Below are positions 7,789 through 16,667 of a stretch of 64,000 nt of DNA, in pieces; position 1 is the first letter of the stretch; every line of letters begins with the position of its first letter. The position numbers were made by a program, and so were the translations under genes. The notes beneath the pieces are model-generated. The model was given only the letters and a program-made list of their open reading frames with translations. It made no database searches and was not told the DNA's origin. This DNA is from Phaeobacter cretensis (GTDB lineage: Bacteria; Pseudomonadota; Alphaproteobacteria; Rhodobacterales; Rhodobacteraceae), in NCBI RefSeq assembly GCF_047372505.1, contig NZ_JBKBEU010000001.1, forward strand, positions 744,001 through 808,000. Reading direction: 5' to 3'.

Positions 7789-8400
7789 CTAGGTTTCCTC
7801 GACGTCGTCATCCGGCAGTGCATAGGCCTGAAATACGCGTGCCTGCGTCATGAAGAAGGCAAACATCGCCACCGACAGACCGAAAGTCTTGAAATAGACC
7901 CAAGTGTCCGTGCTCTGGGTTCGCCAAACCAGCTCATTCACAACTGCCAACGCAAAGAAAAACATGCAGAGCCTGCGGGTCAATATCATCCAGCCTGCAT
8001 CTTGCAGAGGCATGATTTCCTCCATCATCACCTTGAGATAGCTTCGACCTTTCAACAGCCCCAGCCCCAGCGCGCCGCCGAGTGCAACATAGAGGATGGT
8101 CGGTTTCATCTTAAAAAACCGTTCATCATTGAACCAGACCGATAAGCCACCAAAAAGGACGACAATGACCAAGGTGCCAACCTGCATTTTGGAGATGTGC
8201 CCGGTGAGCCGCCAAAGCGCCAAACTCGACAGGATCATCAGCGGGATAAAGGCCGCCGTCACGACGATGAAGCCTTTGTACTCCTGGCCACCGATCATCA
8301 GCATCTCGTCCCGCAGGCGCATATAGCCGATGAAGAACAGAACCAGCGGGCCGAATTCCAGCACCATCTTGAGAGTTGGGTTGATCGGTTTGCCCGCCAT
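7789..8400 (-). CDS. yciB: YciB/IspZ-type inner membrane protein
   Basis: A 203-residue membrane protein of the YciB (intracellular septation protein A) family, linked in other bacteria to envelope integrity and normal cell division. The family start pattern is visible in LEFGPLVLFFIGYMRL, followed by five to six hydrophobic segments and the segment WRTQSTDTWVYFKTFGL near the C-terminus (family form: N-E-x-x-W-x-x-F). AGGA before the ATG supports the start. It lies downstream of the EamA permease gene and ftsY on the same strand, an order usual in this bacterial group; the 63-bp gap suggests one transcript. Confidence 0.9.
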   Translation of the reverse strand: MAGKPINPTLKMVLEFGPLVLFFIGYMRLRDEMLMIGGQEYKGFIVVTAAFIPLMILSSLALWRLTGHISKMQVGTLVIVVLFGGLSVWFNDERFFKMKPTILYVALGGALGLGLLKGRSYLKVMMEEIMPLQDAGWMILTRRLCMFFFALAVVNELVWRTQSTDTWVYFKTFGLSVAMFAFFMTQARVFQAYALPDDDVEET

Positions 8401-8463
8401 GGTCGTTCCTGTTCCTTGCCTGTGCCTAAAGTGATCCGAAATTCGGGCAATCTGCCCGCTGGA

Positions 8464-9366
8464 TCAGCCGCCCATCTCCACTATCACGGCGCCAAGCGCG
8501 ATCAAAGCCATCAAGGCGATACGCCGCGGCCCTACCGTTTCCTTCAACACCAGCCAACCAATAAGGGCTGCAAAAACGGTGGAGGTCTCGCGCAGAACCG
8601 CCGCTTCGCCCACTTTGTCCAGTCGCGTGGCCAGCATCACCGCACCAAAGGAGCCAAAGGCAATCAAACCACCCAGCAACCCCTTGGCCATCAATGGTCC
8701 GGGGGCTGGGCGAGGCGACATCGACCGCCACCGAAGATAGGCGTAGGGCGGCATGGTCAAACCGTCGATAAAGAAGAACCAGGCAAGAAAAGTGAACGGA
8801 TTCGCCGTCGCTCGAATGCCATAGGCGTCATAGGTTGTGTAAAGCGCCACAAATACCCCGGTGGCCACAGCGAGTGCCAGAGCACTGCCAAGGGTTTCGC
8901 GATTAGCAGTCAGATTGCGGTAGTTATAAAGCGCGAGGCCGAAAATCCCCGCCAGCAGCACCGCAACGCCAAGCCATTGCACTGGCGTGAATTGCTCGTC
9001 AAACAGGACCGACGCGCCCAGCACCGTGAATAGCGGCCCCGTGCCACGGACCACAGGGTAGACCACCGTATAGCTGCCCTTGCTATAGGCCAGTCCCTGC
9101 AAAATCTTGTAGAGCACATGGATCAGCCAGACGGCGGCAAAAATCGGCCACATATGCGGTTCCGGCCAAGGCACCAGAAAAAGCGCCAGTGGCATTGCCA
9201 TCATTCCATAGGAAAAATCTATCGCTCCGCGTGATAGCCAGGGATCGTAGCGGCCTTTTTGCAATGCGCCAAACACTGCATGCAGAACTGCCGCCATCAG
9301 AGCCAGCACCAAGGCCATGTGGTGACCAGCTTCAGTGCCTTCGAGGGAAATCAGCCAATCGCTCAA
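8464..9366 (-). CDS. EamA/DMT family permease
   Basis: A 300-residue protein with about ten hydrophobic segments arranged as two similar halves, as in the drug/metabolite transporter superfamily. The first half ends with VVYPVVRGTGPLFTVLGASV, the second with RETSTVFAALIGWLVLKE, which are the matching repeats of the two EamA domains. Substrate is unknown. The start is a TTG at 9366 (MSDWLISLEG); this N-terminus looks like those of relatives, while the first ATG is 51 bases further in. It lies 85 bp after ftsY on the same strand. Confidence 0.88.
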   Translation of the reverse strand: MSDWLISLEGTEAGHHMALVLALMAAVLHAVFGALQKGRYDPWLSRGAIDFSYGMMAMPLALFLVPWPEPHMWPIFAAVWLIHVLYKILQGLAYSKGSYTVVYPVVRGTGPLFTVLGASVLFDEQFTPVQWLGVAVLLAGIFGLALYNYRNLTANRETLGSALALAVATGVFVALYTTYDAYGIRATANPFTFLAWFFFIDGLTMPPYAYLRWRSMSPRPAPGPLMAKGLLGGLIAFGSFGAVMLATRLDKVGEAAVLRETSTVFAALIGWLVLKETVGPRRIALMALIALGAVIVEMGG

Positions 9367-9451
9367 ACAGAATACCTTTGTATCAAAACGATGGGTCGGA
9401 GATTTTGCACGTCAGATGCCCGACGATATCTAGAGCCCGACGAACGCCCAC

Positions 9452-10678
9452 TCACATCAAGGCTTGAGACGCCTCCAGACCGGTCAGCGCAGCCGCAAAT
9501 TCCTCTGGATCAAAGGGGGCCAGATCATTGATCTGCTCTCCTACGCCGATGGCATGGATCGGCAGCCCAAACCGGTCTGCAAGCGCGACCAGCACGCCGC
9601 CTTTAGCGGTGCCGTCCAATTTGGTCATCACCAGTCCGGAGACATCCGCCAGTTTCTGGAAGGTGTCGACCTGATTGAGCGCGTTCTGACCTGTCGTCGC
9701 ATCCAACACCAAAAGAGTATTATGCGGCGCTGTTTCATCCTTCTTGCGGATCACCCGGACGATCTTGGCTAATTCTTCCATCAAATCAGCCCGGTTCTGC
9801 AATCGCCCGGCGGTGTCGATCAATAGCAGATCTGCACCTTCTTCCTGGGCCTTTGCCATCGCATCAAATGCAAGCGACGCGGGGTCTGAGCCTTCCGGTG
9901 CTGTCAGAACCGGCACTCCGGCACGATCCCCCCAAACCTGAAGCTGTTCCACCGCAGCAGCCCGGAAAGTGTCACCAGCCGCAATCACAACCTTCTTTCC
10001 GGCCGCCTTGAACTGGCTCGCCAGCTTGCCAATGGTTGTCGTCTTACCAGACCCGTTGACACCAACCACCAACACCACCTGCGGGCGCTTTTGGTAGATT
10101 GGCATAGGGCGGGCAACGGGGTCCATGATGCGCGCGATCTCAGCCGCCAGTAACTCTTTGATTTCACGGGTTGAGAGCCGCTTGCCAAGTCGCCCCTCAG
10201 CCATATTCGCGGTGACACGCAGCGCGGTATCGACCCCCATGTCGGCGCCAACCAGAAGATCCTCCAGCTGCTCCAACATGTCATCATCCAGCACACGGCG
10301 TGGTTCATCTGCCCGACCACGGCCCATCAGGCGGCCAAGGAAACCGGGTGCAGCCGGTGCTTGTTCCGATACTATTTCGGGCTTCATGGCCGGTTTCGGC
10401 ATGGGCGCGGTCGGAATGGGTGAAGGGTCAGGAGTAGCGCCGGTCGGCTCAATTGAGCTCTTCGGTGGTGTTTCGTCAGGTACATTCGCAGAGGGGGCGA
10501 CAGGCGCTTCGACGGCTGGTTCTGTCGACTGAACGTTCTCCTGTTCTGGAGGCGATTCAGGGGCGGACTTTTCTACCGACGCGTCGCTTAGCCCCTCCTC
10601 GACGATGGCATCCAGCCCTTCCTCAAGCTTGTTTGACGACTTAAACAGCCGGTCCTTCAGTTTTGAGAAAAACGCCAT
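9452..10678 (-). CDS. ftsY: Signal recognition particle receptor FtsY
   Basis: FtsY docks ribosome-SRP complexes at the membrane by forming a GTPase pair with Ffh, which delivers membrane proteins to SecYEG. Residues 1-115 are an acidic, Pro-rich A domain with an amphipathic start (MAFFSKLKDRLFKSSNKLEE) that would aid membrane binding. The NG domain follows, with the P-loop GVNGSGKTTT at about 206, GDTFRAAA, DTAGR and TKLDGTAKGG. At 408 residues it is typical of alphaproteobacteria. It leads the group with the EamA permease and yciB. Upstream, 111 bp separate it from the YhhN gene. Confidence 0.97.
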   Translation of the reverse strand: MAFFSKLKDRLFKSSNKLEEGLDAIVEEGLSDASVEKSAPESPPEQENVQSTEPAVEAPVAPSANVPDETPPKSSIEPTGATPDPSPIPTAPMPKPAMKPEIVSEQAPAAPGFLGRLMGRGRADEPRRVLDDDMLEQLEDLLVGADMGVDTALRVTANMAEGRLGKRLSTREIKELLAAEIARIMDPVARPMPIYQKRPQVVLVVGVNGSGKTTTIGKLASQFKAAGKKVVIAAGDTFRAAAVEQLQVWGDRAGVPVLTAPEGSDPASLAFDAMAKAQEEGADLLLIDTAGRLQNRADLMEELAKIVRVIRKKDETAPHNTLLVLDATTGQNALNQVDTFQKLADVSGLVMTKLDGTAKGGVLVALADRFGLPIHAIGVGEQINDLAPFDPEEFAAALTGLEASQALM

Positions 10679-10789
10679 GTCGGTCTCCGCATATTGGGTC
10701 TTTGCGTATTGTCATGCGGACACCTAATGCGGTTTTGCAGCAAGTGCAAAGCACCTCAGACCGCTGACCGCCGCAAAACCGATACAGCC

Positions 10790-11467
10790 CTAGAGAAAAG
10801 CCAGCAAAAATCCAACCTGTGCGCCCCAATATAGCGGCCAGACGACATAAGGCGTGATCCAGCGCATCGGGTGGTTTTCCGACAACACAAAGGTCTCAAA
10901 AGCCAGAACAATATCCGACACCATAAAGGCCACCGCCGCAGGCAACACCAGTGCAAGACCAGCAGTGGATGCCCCCAACGGCAGGGTCAACGCCGCCAGC
11001 CCCATACCAAGAATAATCGGCACATACGCGAGTACCGGCCCTTTGAGTACACCAGCCCGGGGCGCTAGCAGGCGCGCCATCGCCAAACCGGCAAGCACAA
11101 GCACCACAACGCCCAAAAGCTGGGGAACCTGCATAAGTCGGCCGAAATCACTGTTTTCCTGTCCAAGGAACAGAAAAATATAAACCAAATGCCCTGCGGC
11201 AAAGGAACCGACGCCCGCCATAAATGCGCTCTCGCCGTCGCGCGACAAGAACAAGTCACCCAATGTACAAAGGCCGAGTGCCAGGATCAGAAGCGCGGAT
11301 CCGCCCCCCAACCAAGCAGCACAGGCCAGCAGCAACACCGCCAAAGTTTTGGTGGCACTGCGCAAGATACTCGGCGAGCGGGCCGTCAGTCCCAGATAGA
11401 CGAGTGCAAACAGCGCTGCGAATAATACCAGCACATCCCCTATCGATGCGCCCCCCAAATCTGGCAT
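10790..11467 (-). CDS. YhhN family (lysoplasmalogenase-like) membrane protein
   Basis: A 225-residue polytopic protein of the YhhN/TMEM86 family, whose studied members hydrolyse the vinyl ether bond of lysoplasmalogens. Seven to eight hydrophobic segments are visible. Characteristic pieces are ALGLCTLGDLFL (acidic residue in a membrane helix), GHLVYIFLF and MVSDIVLAFETF followed by PYVVWPLYWGAQ near the end; these conserved acidic and histidine residues are thought to form the active site. GGGGAGA eight bases before the ATG supports the start. Activity in this organism is inferred from the family only. Confidence 0.85.
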   Translation of the reverse strand: MPDLGGASIGDVLVLFAALFALVYLGLTARSPSILRSATKTLAVLLLACAAWLGGGSALLILALGLCTLGDLFLSRDGESAFMAGVGSFAAGHLVYIFLFLGQENSDFGRLMQVPQLLGVVVLVLAGLAMARLLAPRAGVLKGPVLAYVPIILGMGLAALTLPLGASTAGLALVLPAAVAFMVSDIVLAFETFVLSENHPMRWITPYVVWPLYWGAQVGFLLAFL

Positions 11468-11732
11468 TCTGATCTCTCCCCTGCATCGACTTAATTTGTC
11501 AACTCTGGCTGATCAGACTTAGCTGTCTTGACGCAAGCATACTTGGCTCCGTCGCAGATCTCTGTCCGATTGCTGGCGCGATGTTGCCCGTCAGAGTGGC
11601 ATCGGTCAAAGGTGACGCAGCGAAACCCCAGTATCCGCCCGGCACCCCGGCAACACCCGCGAATTGATGCCAACCACTGGCAAACCAACAGAAACATTGG
11701 CCAGACGCTTACCACTCTGGCAGAGTTAGACA

Positions 11733-12146
11733 ATGCGATCACTCTGTTCGATTCTCTCGCTCGTCCTGTGTGGCGGCGTTCTGCACGGCGAAATGGCGCA
11801 GGCCGGTGCAGCACTGTCAGCCGATCAGTTTGATCGCTATACGCAGGGCCGCACGTTATTTTATGGCTTTGACGGAGTTCCCTATGGAGTCGAGCGATAT
11901 CTACCAAACAGGCGCGTGATATGGTCTTTTCTGGATGGCCAATGCCAAAACGGCGAATGGTATCCGCAGGCCAATCAGATCTGTTTTATCTACGATGAGA
12001 TCGGCGCGCCGCAATGTTGGGAGTTTTCAATCAGCGACAAAGGCCTGATTGCCCAGTTTGAGGGCGACCCTGAGGCGACCGAACTCTATGAAGCCGACGA
12101 ACTGGGCGAGGAAATGCTCTGTCTTGGGCCCAAGATCGGTGTCTGA
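11733..12146 (+). CDS. Small secreted protein of unknown function
   Basis: I do not assign a function. The 137-residue protein starts with a signal peptide (about residues 1-25, ending near AQAGA). The mature part contains four Cys residues (in GQCQNG, QICFIYD, PQCWEFS and EEMLCLGP), enough for two disulfides in the periplasm. The arrangement W-x-F-x-D-G-x-C followed by G-x-W-Y suggests a small beta-rich fold. It is a single gene convergent with xseA; 265 bp upstream up to the YhhN gene show no other gene. Confidence 0.75.
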   Translation: MRSLCSILSLVLCGGVLHGEMAQAGAALSADQFDRYTQGRTLFYGFDGVPYGVERYLPNRRVIWSFLDGQCQNGEWYPQANQICFIYDEIGAPQCWEFSISDKGLIAQFEGDPEATELYEADELGEEMLCLGPKIGV

Positions 12147-12262
12147 TCGATCTAAATATAGATAGAACGGCGTAGGCTGCCGCCTGTCACTCAGTTTTTG
12201 CTAAATGCCCCGCCTCTCAATTCGCAGCCTTTTGCTTGCCTGCAGCAAGGCCGATCATACCA

Positions 12263-13855
12263 CTAGAACAATGACCCCTGATCGTCGGGCTCCGGCTTGT
12301 CATGCTTCGGTGGTTCGGGCTCTGCATCTGTAACTTTGGCTGATTTGATTTTGGAATGTTTAGGTTTGGCCTGCTTGGCGTTGCTATGCGACGCGCCATC
12401 CTCGTGACGTCGGCTCCCGTTTGACGCGACTTCAATCTCTGCATCAGCGAATTCGATCCACAAATTTTCCTGCGACGCAGCGTCGGCCGCACGAGTAATC
12501 ACTCCTTCGCCACCGCGCACCACAGCATAGCCACGATCCAGCGTGGCCTTGTAACTCAGAATTTCCAATTGACGGCCAGTGGCCTCCAGTCTCCGCCGCT
12601 GCCGATCCAGCCGTTGGTTCTGAACCGTATCCAAGCGTTGCGCCAATTGGCCAAGACGATCCTGTTGGCGTGCAAGCTCCTGCTGAATCGGGCGCAATGT
12701 CAGCCGCGAAGAGAGGTAGCGTAGCGTATCGCGACGCCCATGTACCAACTGGCGTAGGGTGCTCGGGCGCAATGCGGCAGTGGCCTCGCTTAGCCTCAGG
12801 CGGCGGCGCTCCACCCCCCGGATCAACGCATCGGGCAGCTTGTCCGCGATGCGATCCAGCCGTTGACGCGGGTTTTCCAATAAAGTGTCTGGATTCGGAA
12901 GCGCGCGGGTCAGGTCATTCAACCGCTGTCGGCGCTGCTGCACCGCCTGCCCGGCAGTGCGCACCAGCCGCGCGCTCTGATTCTCGGTCCAGCCCATCAA
13001 TTCCAACCGCACAGGCACAGCCAATTCCGCGGCAGCAGTGGGGGTTGGCGCGCGTCGGTCAGACACAAAATCGATCAGCGTCGTATCGGTTTCATGGCCC
13101 ACCGCAGATATCAGCGGAATTTGCGAAGCCGCCGCCGCGCGCGCGACGACCTCCTCATTGAAGCCCCAGAGATCCTCGATCGAACCACCGCCACGGGCAA
13201 CGATGATCAAATCCGGTCGTGGAAGTGCTCCCCCCGGTGTAAATTGGTTAAATCCTTCAATGGCGCGAGTCACCTCCGGGGCACAGGCTTTGCCCTGAAC
13301 CGCAACAGGCCAGACCAGCACCTTGCGTGGGAAGCGTTCACGCAAGCGGTGCAGAATATCCCGGATCACCGCTCCTGAAGGTGATGTCACCACGCCAATA
13401 ACCTGCGGCAGATAGGGCAATGCCTGCTTGCGCTCAGCAGCAAACAGCCCCTCTGTCTCAAGCTGTTTCTTGCGTTTTTCCAATAGCGCCATCAAAGCGC
13501 CCTGACCCGCAACTGCCACCTCATCCACGTTCATATTATACTTGGATTGGGCTCCAAACGCGGTAAGCCGCCCTGTGACGACCACTTCCAATCCTTCTTC
13601 GGGCACAACCGAAAGGCTAGAGATCTGGCCCTTCCAGGTGGTGCAGGCAAGTACGGATCGGTCGTCCTTGATATCATAGTAGAGATGGCCGGAACGTGCC
13701 TTGAATACGCGGCCAACCTCGCCCTTCACCCGGATGCGCCCAAAACTGCCTTCCAGCGTGCGCTTTACCTCACCAGAAATCTCCGAAACGGTGAATTCGG
13801 GCGCATTCTGGCCGGGATTGGTGTCCGGGGTGGGATCGTCGAACAGATCGGACAT
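12263..13855 (-). CDS. xseA: Exodeoxyribonuclease VII large subunit
   Basis: XseA with XseB degrades single-stranded DNA from either end and works in mismatch repair and recombination. The 530-residue protein has an N-terminal OB fold (about 20-115: FTVSEISGEVKRTLEGSFG, then VRVKGEV-type strands), the catalytic domain with VIRDILHRL, ARGGGSIEDLWGFNEE and SAVGHETDTTLIDFVSDRR, and a long Arg/Gln-rich coiled coil from about 320 to 470. The tail from 480 on is Lys/Pro-rich and charged, as in other alphaproteobacteria. The frame is open further upstream, but that part would be antisense to purD; MSDLFDDPT at 13855 is the natural start. xseA and purD are divergent with 133 bp between starts. Confidence 0.95.
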   Translation of the reverse strand: MSDLFDDPTPDTNPGQNAPEFTVSEISGEVKRTLEGSFGRIRVKGEVGRVFKARSGHLYYDIKDDRSVLACTTWKGQISSLSVVPEEGLEVVVTGRLTAFGAQSKYNMNVDEVAVAGQGALMALLEKRKKQLETEGLFAAERKQALPYLPQVIGVVTSPSGAVIRDILHRLRERFPRKVLVWPVAVQGKACAPEVTRAIEGFNQFTPGGALPRPDLIIVARGGGSIEDLWGFNEEVVARAAAASQIPLISAVGHETDTTLIDFVSDRRAPTPTAAAELAVPVRLELMGWTENQSARLVRTAGQAVQQRRQRLNDLTRALPNPDTLLENPRQRLDRIADKLPDALIRGVERRRLRLSEATAALRPSTLRQLVHGRRDTLRYLSSRLTLRPIQQELARQQDRLGQLAQRLDTVQNQRLDRQRRRLEATGRQLEILSYKATLDRGYAVVRGGEGVITRAADAASQENLWIEFADAEIEVASNGSRRHEDGASHSNAKQAKPKHSKIKSAKVTDAEPEPPKHDKPEPDDQGSLF

Positions 13856-13988
13856 CGGGCGCGGCTCTCCTGCGGCACATGTGGTTCTTGTTTTGAAGTC
13901 GCGCGCAGCATAGAACCCGCCGCAAGCAAGGCAAGCCCCGGCAATCGCCGGCGGAGCCATTGGTGCAGGCAGATCGGAGAACACGGAC

Positions 13989-15254
13989 ATGAACATCCTT
14001 ATCCTCGGCAGCGGTGGGCGTGAACACGCCCTCGCCTGGGCAGTGATGCAGAACCCCAAATGCGACAAGCTGATCATCGCGCCCGGCAATGCAGGTATTG
14101 CCCAGATCGCCGATTGCGCATCGCTGGACATTGAAAGCGGTGGCGCTGTGGTCAATTTCGCCGAGGAAAACGCCATTGATTTCGTGATCGTTGGCCCCGA
14201 AGCGCCGCTGGCGGCTGGCGTAGCTGATCGTCTCCGCGACGCGGGCGTATTGGTTTTTGGTCCTTCGGAAGCGGCAGCAAAACTGGAGGCCTCGAAGAGC
14301 TTCACCAAAGAAATCTGCGACGCTGCCAACGCCCCGACCGCGGCCTATGGCCATTTCAGCGATGCACAGGCTGCCAAGGCCCATGTGCGCAAACATGGCG
14401 CGCCCACGGTGGTCAAGGCTGACGGCCTGGCAGCGGGCAAAGGCGTCATTATCGCCATGACCGAAGATGAGGCCATTGCAGCCATCGACGACATGTTCGG
14501 AGGCGCATTTGGCGGTGCTGGCGCTGAAGTGGTGATTGAGGAGTTCATGGAAGGCGAGGAAGCCTCGCTGTTTGTTCTGGTTGATGGCGAAGACGTGCTG
14601 GCCATAGGATCCGCGCAGGACCACAAACGCGTTGGCGAGGGAGACACGGGACCCAACACGGGCGGCATGGGGGCTTACTCGCCGGCACCAGTATTAACCA
14701 CCGAGATCGAAGCCCGCGCCATGGGCGAAATCGTGAAGCCCATGATGCGCGTGATGGCCGATCGCGGTATGCCCTACCAGGGTGTGCTTTATGCCGGGTT
14801 GATGATCAAAGATGGTGTGCCACGGCTGGTCGAATACAACGTTCGCTTTGGTGATCCCGAATGTCAGGTCCTGATGATGCGGCTCGGTGCGCAGGCACTG
14901 GACCTGATGCAGGCAGTCGCCGAAGGCCGCCTGTCCGAAGCCAAGGTCAACTGGGCAGATGACCACGCCATAACCGTAGTTCTGGCTGCCAATGGCTATC
15001 CTGAGGCTTATGAAAAAGGCACCGAGATCAAAGGCCTTGATACCCTGCCTGAGGACAGCAGCAATATGGTCTTTCATGCGGGCACGAAGCGTGACAGCGG
15101 CAAGGTGCTGGCAGTCGGCGGCCGTGTGTTGAACGTGACCGCACGGGGCGCAACATTGCCGGAAGCCCGAGATCGCGCTTATGAGATGGTCGACGCTATT
15201 GACTGGCCCGAAGGGTTCTATCGTCGCGACATCGGCTGGCGTGCATTTGACTAA
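13989..15254 (+). CDS. purD: Phosphoribosylamine-glycine ligase
   Basis: PurD joins glycine to 5-phosphoribosylamine with ATP, the second step of purine synthesis. The 421-residue protein has the N-terminal GSGGREHALAW loop, the ATP-grasp core with VVKADGLAAGKGV and VVIEEFMEGEE, the substrate loop GDTGPNTGGMGAYSPAP, and YNVRFGDPECQ carrying metal-binding residues. The C-terminal domain ends in the usual way (FYRRDIGWRAF). Length is normal. It is monocistronic, divergent from xseA. Confidence 0.97.
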   Translation: MNILILGSGGREHALAWAVMQNPKCDKLIIAPGNAGIAQIADCASLDIESGGAVVNFAEENAIDFVIVGPEAPLAAGVADRLRDAGVLVFGPSEAAAKLEASKSFTKEICDAANAPTAAYGHFSDAQAAKAHVRKHGAPTVVKADGLAAGKGVIIAMTEDEAIAAIDDMFGGAFGGAGAEVVIEEFMEGEEASLFVLVDGEDVLAIGSAQDHKRVGEGDTGPNTGGMGAYSPAPVLTTEIEARAMGEIVKPMMRVMADRGMPYQGVLYAGLMIKDGVPRLVEYNVRFGDPECQVLMMRLGAQALDLMQAVAEGRLSEAKVNWADDHAITVVLAANGYPEAYEKGTEIKGLDTLPEDSSNMVFHAGTKRDSGKVLAVGGRVLNVTARGATLPEARDRAYEMVDAIDWPEGFYRRDIGWRAFD

Positions 15255-15347
15255 TTAAGGTCAGTTTTCAGCAAGATGCCAAGATAGCGGGCGCCGTCTC
15301 CCGCCTGTTCCTGACCCATCAAAGATGGTTCAATACAGTTGGGCATA

Positions 15348-15368
15348 GCCGGGCGCGACGCGCCCGGC
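15348..15368 (+). terminator. GC-rich hairpin between purD and bestrophin gene
   Basis: GCCGGGCGCG and CGCGCCCGGC are perfect 10-bp arms around one central base (effective loop three bases). It lies 94 bp after purD without a T tract, so it may be a factor-dependent or RNA-stabilising 3' end. The rest of the 313-bp gap shows no gene. Confidence 0.4.
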
Positions 15369-15567
15369 GGGAAGCATGCAACAACGAGCACATGTGCAAA
15401 CCCGCCCCTGGCAAAGAGCTGCAAAATACAGTTCGGAGACACCATGATCCGATTCCGTCATAGATAATGGCGCGACCGCTTCCAGCCCGCCGTTTCTGAA
15501 CCGGAATTCCCTTTCGTAACGCACTAGGATAAATCCTGCTTGCCTTTGAACAAAGGAGCCAACAGCG

Positions 15568-16449
15568 ATGATCCTACGAGATAAACCGGGCATGATGCAG
15601 CTGCTGTTTGCGGTGCGCGGCTCTGTGCTGCCACGCATTCTGCCACGGATCCTTGGTCTCTCGGCTCTATCAGCGTTAGTACTTTGGCTCGATACAAAAG
15701 TCATCGCCTTGCCCCATACAAATGCGGCACCTTTCGCGGTCTTTGGTATCGCGCTATCGTTGTTCTTAGGGTTTCGCAACAACGCGGCCTACGACCGCTG
15801 GTGGGAAGGGCGCAAGCTCTGGGGCCAGTTGGTAGCCGATCTACGTAGCCTCAGTCGCGAAGTGGATCTCTTCGTTACGGATATTGAGAGACGCAAGCGG
15901 ATCCTGCAGCTGGCGCTCGGCTTTTTGCACCTGCATCGTATCAATCTGCGTAAGCAGGCCGACACCTCAGTGGCAATCCGCTGGGCAGGAGAAGATTTTG
16001 CATCCACTCCTCATCCGCCCTGTGCTGCACTCGACGCACTGGCCGCCGAAGCGACAGCAGGTGCCGACGATGGCTTTGCCCGCAAGGCACTGGCCGAACG
16101 CATTGCCAATATCGCCCTCGCACAGGCAGGTTGCGAGCGCATTGCCACCACACCGCTGCCATATGTCTATTCGCTGTTGGTGTTTCGGACGACATATCTC
16201 TACTGCATCTTATTGCCATTCGCATTGATCGACGGCGCTGGTTGGCTAACGCCGATCTTTGTGGGCATCGTTGCCTATGTGTTTTTCGGCCTCGCCGAAG
16301 TGACCGAGGAGCTGTCGCACCCTTTTGGCGAGACGGTGAACGGCCTGCCGCTGAACGCGATTTGCCGCACAGTGGAACGCGCGCTGGCACCCAAGTTGGG
16401 ACAAGACGCGCCGCCCCCTCTTCAACCGGTGGGCTACTATCTATCCTGA
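15568..16449 (+). CDS. Bestrophin family ion channel
   Basis: A 293-residue membrane protein of the bacterial bestrophin (UPF0187, YneE) family; characterised members form pentameric ion channels. Typical pieces are AAPFAVFGIALSLFLGFRNNAAYDRWWEGRKLWG (shown here as FGIALSLFLGFR and NNAAYDRWWEGRKLWG), the central FRTTYLYCILLPFALID helix, and GLAEVTEELSHPFGE followed by LPLNAICRTVE. Four membrane segments are expected. A GGAGCC sequence precedes the ATG. Physiological ion and role are unknown here; it is a single gene after purD. Confidence 0.9.
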   Translation: MILRDKPGMMQLLFAVRGSVLPRILPRILGLSALSALVLWLDTKVIALPHTNAAPFAVFGIALSLFLGFRNNAAYDRWWEGRKLWGQLVADLRSLSREVDLFVTDIERRKRILQLALGFLHLHRINLRKQADTSVAIRWAGEDFASTPHPPCAALDALAAEATAGADDGFARKALAERIANIALAQAGCERIATTPLPYVYSLLVFRTTYLYCILLPFALIDGAGWLTPIFVGIVAYVFFGLAEVTEELSHPFGETVNGLPLNAICRTVERALAPKLGQDAPPPLQPVGYYLS

Positions 16450-16667
16450 TCCAGACTTCGATAGATATGCCACCTTAAGTGCCTACTTCTAATGAGATAT
16501 CTCTCGCTCGTAGTATTCCTCACAGATGCGCTGGCGTGGGGAATTTCTCCACAAAAAATCGGACTGGTGCATACCAGATGTCGCCAAATAAAGAACCACA
16601 CACCCCACATTCTTCAGGGCAGGCTCAGCTATTTGCCAAAACTGAAAAAATCAAAGCATCAACCCGA

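Noticed and set aside
8197..9033. 278-codon plus-strand frame rich in His and Gln
   Set aside because: Antisense shadow of the yciB and EamA permease genes; composition is that of reversed membrane-protein codons.
13856..14329. In-frame upstream extension of xseA by 158 codons
   Set aside because: It is antisense to the start of purD and lacks family residues; MSDLFDDPT at 13855 is the natural start.
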